DNA of 64,000 nt from Parasponia andersonii (lineage: Eukaryota; Streptophyta; Magnoliopsida; Rosales; Cannabaceae), in assembly GCA_002914805.1 (NCBI GenBank), contig JXTB01000025.1:48015-112014 (forward strand), read 5' to 3'. The position numbers were made by a program, and so were the translations under genes. Every line of letters begins with the position of its first letter. Position 1 is the first letter of the stretch. The notes below the pieces were generated by a model that was not told the origin of the DNA, did not search any database, and saw nothing but the letters and a program-made list of their open reading frames with translations. Positions 48,151 through 58,777 of the stretch are shown here, one piece after another.

Positions 48151-48677
48151 TGTTTACTAGCATGCACATTCTTAAATATTTTCAAAAGAATGATGATTTA
48201 TTTACCAATATATCAACATACATTTCAAATTGTAAATATTTAGAAAAATATTAATTTTAGATCGTACGGAAATTAATTATTTTATCAATGTCGTATTTTT
48301 TGTATTATTTTTTAAAAGATAGGTAAAAGTGTCCTAAACCTAAATTTAATTGCTAAATGTCTAATTCACTTAATGATAAAAATAGAATTATAACATATTC
48401 TACAATTGAAGCTTTAAAAGAAATGGATATTTAGCTATAACTTTTAAAACATTGACATCTACTTAAACATATTTAAAAAATTGGTCATCCAACTTGTTTT
48501 CTTAATAATTTTTTGAAAAGAAAGTGGTATAAATTAGAACCAGAAATATGACTTCAAAATATGACTTCAAAATATGTTTTGGGGATGAGTGGTATTGGTC
48601 TAATTGTTTCTCGGCGACATGGAGAGTTAGCCCAGATCAAAGAAGAGCCCAATATCTGATGTCAAGCAATAAAAAAT

Positions 48678-48731
48678 AAGAAAAGGACACATATAAGACC
48701 TATTTAAAATCAGATGGACATTTTTAGGACT
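48678..48731 (+). repeat. left terminal inverted repeat of the MULE
   Basis: Begins AAGAAAAGGA; the strongest match to the right end is the stretch CAGATGGACATTTTTAGGACT at its inner side (one mismatch). Confidence 0.87.
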
Positions 48732-48859
48732 TGCATGTTATATGGACATGGTAAGGACTAGAAGTTGAGTACTATTAGGACACGGAGGAAAGAGATTGTA
48801 TTTCATTCATGTTTTGCCCTTGTTGAAAGACTAAGGTTGGTGGGAGCATTAAATGCACT

Positions 48860-49090
48860 CTTCCCCTTATTTTTCCTTCTTTCTTCTCTTTTCTTTTTGT
48901 TTCTCATCATTTGTCTCTTTCTCTCTCTCTCTCCTCTGTGGTTGTTGTGTTATCTCTTAATCTCTATGTTAAAATTGTGTTTGAAGCTTAGTTTTCTCTT
49001 CTTCCTTTCTTCTTTCTTCCTTTCCTTTTTTTGTCTCTCTCTCTCTTACATGGTTGTCATATTCCCTCTATTGTCTCTTTTTGTTCTAGC
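48860..49090 (+). promoter_or_regulatory. CT-rich leader of the MULE transposase gene
   Basis: Long CT-rich stretches (for example TCTCTTTCTCTCTCTCTCTC near 48915) read inward from the left end. The right end has the mirror image: GA-rich at 58480-58565, so CT-rich when read inward. CT-rich leaders are common in plant 5' UTRs; promoter use is inference. Confidence 0.45.
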
Positions 49091-49365
49091 TATGTTTGAA
49101 GTGTGATTTTATAGAGAGAAAAGTGATTAAGCTTCGGTTCTTTTATTTTAGGAAAAAAAGGGAAGAAAAAGACTGAGGTGAATTTTTCTAGTGGAGTTTT
49201 GGCACTTTGAGGTAAACTCTTATGTCTTTTTATTTGATGAATATTTATTCATGGTTAGTAATGAGTAAGCAATATTTGAAAGAGGTGTAGAATATTAATT
49301 TGGGCATTATTTAGCTGAAATATTAATGTTTTTGTATATGTATCTTCGTAATGATCTTTTACACG

Positions 49366-49810
49366 GCGTAGGTCAAGTTGTTCCTAATTGATGATCAAGA
49401 AAAGCATAACCCATATACTATAGGTCAAGGATTTCATGAACTTAGCTCAATATACTCTTGACCTATAAACGAAATATTATTGACCCTAATAAGACAAGTT
49501 TTGGTTGACCTATTAAGGTCAAGATCATTGACCTTAATAGGTCAAGTCAATAGGCCAAGATGGACTTGACCTATTTGGGTCATCTAAACCTTGACCTCTG
49601 TAGGACAAGTTTTTCTTTACCTATTAAGGTCAAGTTAAAACTTGACAGAAATAGGTCAAGTTGCACTTAATCTATGTAGGTCCTGATTTTCTTGACCATA
49701 AATGTCATTAGTTTTGTTTTACTTATTAAAGGTCAAAATTTGCATAACATACTAAGGTCAAGCTGGACTTGACCTTAATACGTCAAGAAACACTTGACCT
49801 ACCACTATAT
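49366..49810. repeat. W-box palindrome array, block A
   Basis: By hand I count 17 occurrences of GGTCAA or TTGACC here, against well under one expected by chance. Units of about 25 bp hold CTTGACC and GGTCAAG in opposition. The block lies between the MULE leader and the first transposase coding block. Confidence 0.9.
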
Positions 49811-50789
49811 GTAACATTATAATCTCATTTGTAGTAATGTTTTTGTGAAGTATAATAGTGTATGGGACGAAAATTATGCTTATACTAATTGTCAAAGCAT
49901 GGGTGTGTTGGTTCCTATTAACACATCATATGTGAGTTTATTGGAGATATTATACGAGACACTTGAATTGAAACCTGAAATTCACACGTTAAAGGTTAAC
50001 TATACTTATAAATTGGGAATCTCAACTGTAAAGATTATGAATGACCGTTCTATCAAATTCTACATTAACCTAAAGAAGAATGAACTTGATAAGACAAAGT
50101 TTCCTTTTTATGTTGACATAATTAGGCAACCCTTGACCACGTTACGTGAAGGTCAAACCAATACTTTTAGAGGACTTCCTTATGAAATATGTGTCTGTCC
50201 TCCAAATAATAGTGCCTATTATCCTAATATGCCAACATATGTAGAGCAGAATCTTAAGCCAGTTGATCTGCAAGATATGAGAATGATAATCTTGAGGCAG
50301 CTGAGATGGGACGACATGATTATTCTACGAGGTCATTTGTTAGTATAGGGTGGCTGGTTTGGAAGATGTCTCTGAGTTTGAAACACTAGTAGTGGAAGAA
50401 AATATCAATGATAGAGTCAATACAAGAGCAAGTCGTGGTGCTACTAGTACCTAAGGCATTGAGTTAAGTAATAGAGGGACTACTTCTGAAGGTGCAAACA
50501 ATTATGGTACCGAATGAACTGGATATGTTTACCGAAGTTTCTCATACCATGTTACGAGTTCGTGCAATATATGTGAGTAAAAAAAAGCATTGCAAAAGCA
50601 TTTAAGTAAGTTTACAATAGCAATCATTTTGAATTCAAGACCAGAACATCGAAGAAGAAAGTTTTGCACATGGTGTGCGTGAATGAGAATTGCAGATGGA
50701 TTCTTCATACTATGAAAATTAAAGACACTAATTTGTTCCAAATCAAAAGGTATGGAGACATTTATGTAAGCAATGTCCAATATATGACC

Positions 50790-51360
50790 CAAGTGATGAT
50801 GTCCTTGACTAGGGTTAAGAGCTTCTTGACCTAGGGTCAAGGATATCTTGAGCCGATGAAGATGTTATTAACCATAGGTCAAGATGTTTTGGACTTGGGC
50901 TTAGAATATCTTGATCTTAGGTAAATATATTTTTTACCTCTGGTTAAGATATTCTTGGTCTCTAGTCTCAAATTGCTTGACTTATGGTGAAGAGATTTTT
51001 TACCATAAGTTATGCTCTTCTTAACGATAGGTCATGCAATTCTTGACCCAGGGTCATGCAATTCTTGACGAGGGGTCAACATAATATTGACCTCTGGTCA
51101 AGATGTTCATGAAGTCAAGTAAAGGTGCTCTTAGTTTTTATTCAACAATTACATAACCTGTGGTCAAGATATTTTTGATCAGGGGGCTAGATGTTCTTAA
51201 CCTCCGATCAAGTGATTCAGCATTTGGGGTCAAGCACATCCTTACTTTAGTTTATACACTTCATGTCCGGGTCAAGAAAACTACGACATATGGTCAATCG
51301 GTCGTTGACCTATACAGAGACTCTGTTAAATTTATTCAACTTCCTATGGTCGATTTATAA
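50790..51360. repeat. W-box palindrome array, block B
   Basis: Repeats of GGTCAAG and TTGACC with many single-base variants lie between the N-terminal and core coding blocks of the transposase, where an intron would be expected. Examples are CCTAGGGTCAAGGATATCTT near 50830 and CGATCAAGTGATTCAGC near 51205. Confidence 0.85.
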
Positions 51361-52499
51361 TGAATAGTTTTTCTTACAATGTAATGAAGATTTGATTCGA
51401 AGCACACTTGTTTGGTCGATCCTATGCATAAATGTCACCATCATGCAAGTTCATATTCAGTTCGTGAAATGTTTAAGGATCAATTTATCGACCCTACTAA
51501 AACTACATGCTGACGAAATGATATTATGTCTATAATGTGAAAGGACCGTAGTGTCCACATGGGTTATAAAAAGGCATGGAGAGCGAAAGAAAAAACTTTG
51601 ATTGCTTTGGATGGTTCTAACTAAGACACTTATCGATTTTTACCTCGTTTAGCTTTCATATTACAGTGCTCTAAGCCCAATTCTATTATGGCCCATTTGA
51701 CTGACCAAAATGACATATTTAGGTATTTCTTTATGTCTTTAGCTGCTTTTATCCAGGGATGGCCACATTGTTGGCCGATGATAGTTGTCGACGAAAGTTT
51801 CATGAAGGCCAATTTTCGTGGGACGTTGTTGACTGCATGTGCAATGGATGTAAATGAATAAATATTCCCATTGTCATTTTTAATTATTGACTCAGAGAGT
51901 AATGCATGGTTGCATTTTTTTCTTCCCAAAATTAAAGGAATTAATTGGTAACAGAGATCAATTGGCAATAATCTCATATAGACATGATGGCATAATTAAT
52001 GCAATGGAGGAAATATATCTGAATACAGAGTATAGTTATTGTATGGCGCATTGCGTAATGTGAAAAATGCTTTCTCTCGTGCATCTTCAGCTCTTAATTG
52101 GAAGTTTACAAAAGCTGCTGAGGCATATACGTATGAAGTGTGGTCAATTTACATGGATTTGCTTGATAATGAAGACGTTGGCATTCGTAGGTACCTCAAC
52201 GATGTTAAGAACAAGAAATGGGTACGTTCCCACTTCCACAGTAAGAGATACTCTATGATGACTAATAACAATGCTGAGTCCATGAATGCCATGGACAAAA
52301 AACGGAGAGGCTTCCATATTAAGAAGATAATTGAGATGCTAATAGATAGAATGCAACAATGGTTTTTTGAAAGGAGGCAAATTGTTGTACAAATACAAAT
52401 AGTACTTGCTAAAACTATTGAAGAACATGTAAGAGACTTATTTAACTAGCCAACAATAGTTATTTAAGTATGCTGTTCATAGGAGAAAAATCTTATAAT

Positions 52500-52740
52500 T
52501 TGAATGACGGTCAAGTTTATATTATCATGTGGTTAAGCACTTAATGACCACGAGTCAAGCATCACTAGTTAGTGAAGTTTATATTGTCATATGATCAAGA
52601 GCTTAATGACTACATGTTAAGCATCGCTTGACCAAGGTTAGTATGCTCTTTATTCATCATTGGTCAAGCCTTTCTTGACTCTGAGTCAAGATACATCTGA
52701 CCCATGGTCAAGAGGTTCTTCACTTCAAAAATTTGTATAA
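52500..52740. repeat. W-box palindrome array, block C
   Basis: TTGACC and GGTCAAG motifs recur between the transposase core and the SWIM-finger coding block, again where an intron is expected. An acceptor-like TTTTTAG precedes the next coding block at about 52785. Confidence 0.82.
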
Positions 52741-53237
52741 TCGTGTTTCAAATCTGTTTATTTGCTTCATTTTTACATTTTTAGGTTAAACTATCAAATG
52801 TATACGGGTTCTCGATAGTGGATAGTGATTGTAAATCATTCATCATAGACCTAGAGAAACAGACTTGTCAATGTCGTGCATTCGAACTTAATCAATTTAT
52901 TTGTGTACATGGTATAGCTACATATGGTGTTCAGTCCCTATCTATCTACAATTTTATTTCCCCATACTACAAGAAAGAGGCATTAAAAGCGATATATACA
53001 GGGATTGTCTATCCTGTAGGTTCCCCATCTAGTATTGCATTCCTTGATGAAGTGAAAAACTAGGTATGCGAACTATCTGTCGTGACAAAAATTCCTGGTA
53101 GGCCAAAGAATAGTAGGATTGAATCAATTGCGAAGGACTTATTGAAGAGGTAAAAATATTCACGCTATGGCCAATAAGGCCACAATAGGCAAACCTGTCG
53201 TAATCTGATTCCACTCTGCAGTATGGTTACTGAATTT

Positions 53238-53549
53238 GTAGACCGATCAACTAGAAGACGACACAAGTAGGAGTCAAGTGCCTTTTATACAAGGGTTAAG
53301 TTTTTTTGACATAGAGTCAAGTTTGCCTTGACTACGTATAAATACATTATCAAAATTGTCAAGATGTTCATGACACAAGGTCGAGTTAGCTCTGTAGACC
53401 GATCAACTAGAAGACGACACAAGTAGGAGTCAAGTGCCTTTTATACAAGGGTTAAGTTTTTTTGACATAGAGTCAAGTTTGCCTTGACTACGTATAAATA
53501 CATTATCAAAATTGTCAAGATGTTCATGACACAAGGTCGAGTTAGCTCC
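53238..53549. repeat. exact-looking 156-bp tandem duplication next to an N gap
   Basis: Copies 53238-53393 and 53394-53549 appear identical. They start GTAGACCGATC and include array motifs. The second copy stops at the N run. A diverged third copy (53569-53697) follows the gap. Confidence 0.9.
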
Positions 53550-53700
53550 NNNNNNNNNNNNNNNNNNNACCTAAAGTCTAGTTTTTATACGAGGGTCAAG
53601 TTCTTTTTGACATGGAGTGAAGTTTGCCTTGACTACGTATAAACATATTATCAAGATGTTCATGACCTAAGGTCGAGTTGGCCCCGACCTAAAGTCCTGT
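53270..53700. repeat. W-box palindrome array, block D
   Basis: The 3' region of the transposase gene. GAGTCAAGTTTGCCTTGACTA recurs in each of the three larger copies, a variant of the palindrome with a TTTGC-like spacer. Confidence 0.82.
53550..53568. other. assembly gap (19 N)
   Basis: Short run of N inside the repeat block. Confidence 1.
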
Positions 53701-54269
53701 CGTTTTTGTTGACTAGTATAATGAAATATGCATGAACTGAAATTTAATGAAAAGTTTACTTAACTAGATATTGTACTAAAAATTAAACAAAATTTACTTA
53801 ACTTGATATTGTACTAAAATTTACTTACTTAATTGGATACTATAATAAACATTAAATAAGTTATATTAAAGTTGAAATTGTTCAACAATTTTAGAAACCA
53901 CAACAACAAAATATAATAATAATAATGGTCTACACCACAACCAAAATAAAGCATCATCTTTGTAAGCTAATTTGGGTCACTCTTCTTAGACCATTTTGCC
54001 ATAGTCTTCTGCTTCTTTGGATCCTTAAGGGCCTTAGCCTTTTTGATCGTTGTCTTCTAGACAATCTTCTGAATTGTCCTTTTCTTTTCAATAGGGGTGA
54101 ATTTGTCAACCGGCTTAACGACCCATTTTGTTCATTCAATTGTAGTCATTTTCTCCCCATCTACTGCTTGCATCTGCTGGGGTCACAAAATCATCATCAT
54201 TGGTGTCCTTCTCTTCACCTCCCTGTAGTAAATCAGATATGTAAGACACAAAAAACAGAACTATTTACT

Positions 54270-54670
54270 TCAAGTAGTACCTAACCCAATATAGGGTCAA
54301 GTACTACTTAACTTTGTGTCAAGTACCACCAAACACGGTGTCAAGTAAGGTCTGACCTGGGGTCAAGTACTACTTGCAAAGGAATCAAGTATATCCTGAC
54401 CTAGTGTGAACTACTACTATATCTTGACATGGTGTCAACTATTACTTGGCATGACGTGAAGTACCATTTAGCATAGGATCAAGTACAAACTCACTATAGG
54501 TCAAGTACTACATGACATTGGTCAAGTAATACTTGGCCTAGTTAGGTCATGTACTAGCTTACTTGAGGTCAAATACTACCTAACTTGACTTAACCTCGCA
54601 TCAAGCATTACCTGACCTCGCACCAAGTGCTACCTGACCTGAGGTCAAGCACTACCATATTTGGGGTGAA
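54270..54670. repeat. W-box palindrome array, block E
   Basis: The unit is mostly GGTCAAG-TACTA-CTTGACC plus three bases. It lies between the last two coding blocks of the DUF1985-like gene. Confidence 0.88.
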
Positions 54671-55354
54671 GTAGTAATGACATATGTATAATACCTCTTT
54701 ATCGATTCCAAGACTAACAAAGTTTTGATCCCCTTCTCAATAATGTCCTTTTCAGATTCAGACACCATTTTTTCTTTGAATTGAGTAGGAAATATGGGGT
54801 TATCATCTACTTTCATTTTATCCATGCTTTGCTCCTTATATTCTTGGAACATGGAGCGTGTATAATGGGTATCAATATCCGTATTCTCAGCTGGAGTGGT
54901 GCCCTTATCTTTTTCTTCTGTAATATTCTTCTCCTTATTTTCGCCATCTTTCTGTATAGCTTCTTGCTTAGCCTCGGCTCTACCTCTCACTTCACCATCA
55001 TTATCATCATTCTTTTCTTTGCTTCAGCTCCTCTCTGTCTTTACCATCATTATCATCATCGTCATCGTCATCATTATCACCTATTTCTTTTCCTTTTTCC
55101 TCCCTTTTCTCTGTCTCTATCGTTTCCTCATTGTTCTTCTCTTCTTCCTCTTCCTCTAACTTCTACTCTTTTTTCTCCTCCTCTTTGTTTTGGTCTTCTT
55201 TCTCTTCCCCTTTCCTCTCCTCTTCGTTCTCTTCATCTTTGTTCTTTTTTCTTTCTCTTTAGCCTCTACTTGTTGGAATTCATGTACTTGTCCCTGTGTC
55301 AAATAACTAATTAGGGAAAACAAATATTAGGGTGGGTTAACTATATCTCGCCCC

Positions 55355-55800
55355 AACTCAATGCAAGATATGTCGACCAAGTGTCAAGAAGTGGTCAACT
55401 CATGTTAAGAAATTATTAACCAAGGTAAGGAAGTGATTGACCTCCGGTTAAGAATAGCTTGAATATGTTAGGAAGTTTTTGACCCATCTTGACCACGTCA
55501 GGAAGTGCTTGACACTAGGTTAAAAAGGCCTTGACCCAATTTCAGGGAGTGGTTGATATCCAATCAAGAAGACCTTGACCTAAGGTCAAGAAGAGCTTAA
55601 TCCAATGTTAGGAAGTGGTTGATGTCTAGTTAAGAACACCTTGACCTAGGGCCAGGAAGTGCTTCACTCATAGGTCAAGAACCACTTGGCCACGAGTGAA
55701 GAAGTGCTTGACAACCACTTCCTGTCCCATGGTCAAGCACTTCCTAACCAGTGATCAATCACTTCTTGACCCTCGGTCAAGAAATTGTTGACTATAAACA
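55355..55800. repeat. W-box palindrome array, block F
   Basis: The clearest 22-bp periodicity: consecutive units from 55579 on are 22, 22, 22, 22 and 23 bases. The spacer is mostly AAGTG (GGTCAAG-AAGTG-CTTGACC). It lies between two coding blocks of the DUF1985-like gene. Confidence 0.9.
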
Positions 55801-56389
55801 ATGGTAATAAATATCTTTGTTAACATAAAAAAAATGTTACCCCTTTCTCACTTTCTACTCCTTGTTTTTCCAAATCTTTAGTCTGTTGAAAATCGAGCTA
55901 GCATTAGTCATTGTCTTTGGCATGTAGGATGGTTTTCGGTCGAGGTCTAAACTCATGGACATTAATATTATCGAAATGTCTGCTACTAGTGCCAATAAAC
56001 TGTACCAAATGCATTACGGAGCACGTCATCAGGGTCAAATCAAATTGTTACACGTTTACCCCAGCAAGCTCTTCTCATTAATGTTAAAGCTCTTGTAACA
56101 TAATTTTACGGAAACTGCATTCCGCTGCAGCTACACTAAGCTTTACTTTTTGAGTTTAGAAGGATGAATGTTGTGAACCTAAATCACATCATCGTCCTTC
56201 TCCTGGCAAACTTTAGTTTCCTCTTCAACAACCAGCTTTCTCTTCAAAGAAGCTTTCTTAGAAGCAATGAGGCCTCTTTCACGTAGTTCATTAGAATCCT
56301 CCTCAGTTGGTTCAATTTCATTAATTATACACTGAAATAAATCACAATATTGACATTAATACTAAGTAAATAAATCAGGTAAAGTAGTT

Positions 56390-56700
56390 CTTAACTATGC
56401 ATAAGTCAAGTATCACTTGTCTTGGGGTCAAGGCACTCCTGGCCATCAAGAAGTTAATGACCTAGGTCAGGACCTTCTTAACTTAAGGACTATGTGTCAA
56501 GGGTCAAAGAGCTCATGACCGCAAGTCAAGAATAGCTTGGCTAAAGGTCTTATTGATTCTTGACCTTCGGGTCAAGCTGAGCTTGACCACGGGTTAACTG
56601 GCTATTGACCCAAGTCAAACAGATCTTGATCTAGAGCCAAGTGCATCTTGACCAAGGTCGAGATCTTATTCACCCTGATCAAATGATACTTAGCCTATTT
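56390..56700. repeat. W-box palindrome array, block G
   Basis: Units such as GGGTCAAGCTGAGCTTGACC recur at 22-23 bp steps between 56565 and 56690. The block separates the DUF1985 coding block from the next one. Confidence 0.87.
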
Positions 56701-57544
56701 TAAATAATGAAGAGAAAGCATTACGAATAAATATATTGATTGAAAAGCAAATTTTCTTACATCGGGGTTCAAAAATACTTTTTCTTGAATTTCTTCTCAT
56801 GACAGCTTCTTCTCTTTCACTGTACTCCAGTTCAATATTCTGGGGAACTTCTCCTCATCAGTCTGAATTGCATGCTTCTTTGCAAATTCAGGAAAGGATT
56901 CATATGCCTAGATTTGAATGACAATCGGAAATCCATTCATCTCATAATGAATCAAGTCCATATCCATCTTGCTTATCACTATGAAATTCATTGCTCTTTT
57001 TTTCATTTAGTCTTTCAAGTCTGACTAAACATAAGACGCATAAGGGTAAACATTGATAACATCAAGGTTGCTCATAATTCTGAAACACAAGTTGAGCACC
57101 AAGGTGCTCTTTGCATTCGACAACATCCCTAGTGCAAGAAAGTACAACAGGACAAGCTTCACAACATCCTCATCCATTGCAGATTAGATGCTACAGTAAA
57201 CAACATCAAGTGTTTCTCGCTTGATGTTCTTTTTTTAGCCGAAGTACTTAACCCTGATATCATCTCCGAGCTTCATCATATTGATGTTGCTCTCTCCATG
57301 AATTTTTAGTCCAGATTTCAGTGCCATATGCACCTTCGTGAAGGGCACCAAGATGCCATATATATAAATTTCAATGTCTTCATTATTACCCCTCTTGGAC
57401 TCCTTATAATACAGCTATCTCATTATCATGTTATATAATATCTATCCAAACTGTGTCACATACAGCACATCCAAAAAATGGCCGAAACATGTCTATGTAA
57501 ACAACTATTTTTGCCCCTCCATTAATTTCTTATTTATAACTATC

Positions 57545-57965
57545 ATCACTTGATCTAAAGTTAATAACTACGCTCTCTTCAGGTCAAGCAATTCTTAACC
57601 TAACACACGGTTAATAAGCTCTTGATCTTAGGGCAAGAGCTTACTATCCTAACCTAGGGTAGTCAACAACTAGTATCAATAACCACTTGACGAGGGTCAA
57701 GAGTATCTTGACCACGATTTGGGTGAAAATTTTCCTGACCTAGGCTCTTTTCATCCTAGGTCAAACTATTTTTCAACTTACCTAGGATCAAGCCATTCTT
57801 GACCTATCTTGACCTATGCTTATTGACCTAAACTAGAGTCATGAACGACTATCAATAACCATATGCCTAGGGTCAAGAGGATCTTGACTCTCGTTAAAAT
57901 CCTCTTCACGTTGGCCAAGAAGCACTTGGCTAAGGTTAAAATTGTCTTGACTCAAGCCAAGTGCA
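57545..57965. repeat. W-box palindrome array, block H
   Basis: Units such as GGGTCAAGAGTATCTTGACC recur between the first coding block and the DUF1985 block. The spacers differ from those of blocks E and F. Confidence 0.87.
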
Positions 57966-58714
57966 TGTAACAAGTGAAACATCCACTCCGTAAACAGCAT
58001 AATCAAATCCCAAAATTTGTCAATAATGTTAATCAATGCCTAAGACAAAAAAATCCACACCATGAACTCAAATATATTACTAAGAAATCCCATCAAGGGC
58101 TTACCTTGACCCAAAATGGACTTTTCCATAGACATTTAAAAACATCAAAAAATCCAAACCTTTGCGTCCTCTTCTATCGATTTTTTGAGCTTCAAATCGG
58201 CTGATTTCTGGAATGGGGTTTTCTTCTCTTCCATTCGCTTCTTCGACGGCGTTCTCATCCTCAATAATGAACCTTAGGGTGAGGGTTTTGAAGACAATTT
58301 TCTTCCCTCTTTAGAATGAGTGTTGGCCATTTTCGATATTTTTTGGTTCGTTGATAGCAAGAAAAAATACTATACAACTTAAAAAGAGTAAATAAGCAGT
58401 TTTTATCCTTCGATTTCGATAGTTTTTAAATTCGGTTTCAACAGTTTTATCCCTTCAATTTTCAGAGAACTAAGACAAAAGCAGAGAGAAATGAAGAGAC
58501 GAGGAGAGAGAAATGGAGAGGGAAATGGAGAAAGGAGGAGAGAGAAACAGATTTTACGGGGAAGGGAAACGTGGGGTTATGTTAGGCAGATTGGTGGAGT
58601 CGTGTCACTTTTTAGACTGTGTTGGCTGAGAACCTCATAATTCCTGAGGGCATTTCCGTATTTTAATTCATGTGGGCCCCAATTACTAGTCTTCTAAAAC
58701 TTATTCTTGAGCCT

Positions 58715-58768
58715 AGTCCTGAAAATGTCCATCTGATTCCAAATAGATCTTATCCGCATCCTTTTCTC
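58715..58768 (-). repeat. right terminal inverted repeat of the MULE
   Basis: Read on the minus strand it begins GAGAAAAGGATG and continues in parallel with the left end. Confidence 0.87.
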
Positions 58769-58777
58769 ATAAAGAAT

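Larger units (their letters stand above)
49845..53230 (+). pseudogene. MULE transposase (MURA type), broken
   Basis: The enzyme cuts the element out and inserts it. The N-terminal block is open at 49845-50348 (VWDENYAYTNCQSMGVLVPI...). After repeat block B the core runs 51400-52449, with MFKDQFIDPTKTT, GYKKAWRAKEKTL, then PMIVVDESFMKANFRGTLLTACAMDVNE (first catalytic Asp present; run given as type VVDxSF). At the second acid the sequence reads IISYRHDG, with Tyr where Asp is expected. The Glu region NNNAESMNAM is present. A SWIM zinc finger (CQCRAFELNQFICVHG) is open at 52818-53063. A C-terminal zinc knuckle (KYSRYGQ, stop, GHNRQTC) has Tyr for two Cys. In-frame stops lie at least at 50348, ~51530, 51623 and ~51862. 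Confidence 0.87.
53940..58320 (-). pseudogene. second MULE gene, DUF1985-like, no Ulp1 protease seen
   Basis: On the minus strand an ATG near 58340 gives MANTHSKEGRKLSSKPSP followed by a stop, then a basic stretch. A coding block at 57500-56740 contains MKLGDDIRVKYFG, then DEDVVKLVLLYFLALGMLS and MDLIHYEMNGFPIVIQI with AYESFPEF. This order resembles the DUF1985 domain of plant MULE proteins that often carry a Ulp1-type protease. Further blocks lie at 56330-55870 (IEPTEEDSNELRERGLIASK), 55280-54660 (very acidic, then MRGRAEAKQEAIQKDGENKE) and 54250-53940 (Lys-rich, ending near 53940). I find no His-Asp-Cys protease part. Several stops break it. The assignment rests on motif memory. Confidence 0.6.
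48678..58768. mobile_element. MULE (Mutator-like) DNA transposon with two genes
   Basis: The terminal inverted repeats at 48678-48731 and 58715-58768 match at about 45 of 54 positions. They are bordered by 9-bp direct repeats, ATAAAAAAT (48669-48677) and ATAAAGAAT (58769-58777), eight of nine equal; 9 bp is the known MULE target duplication. Inside are a plus-strand MURA-type transposase gene and a minus-strand DUF1985-like gene, tail to tail. Non-coding space is largely filled with a palindromic ~22-bp repeat. Both genes carry several stops, so this copy cannot move by itself. Confidence 0.88.

Noticed and set aside
54781..55314. 177-residue plus-strand ORF rich in Ser, Leu and Phe
   Set aside because: It is the reverse strand of the acidic low-complexity part of the minus-strand MULE gene and has no motif.
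54270..55800. Regularly spaced short repeats resembling a CRISPR array
   Set aside because: Unit and spacer are both too short, spacers are not unique, no cas genes occur, and the context is a plant transposon.
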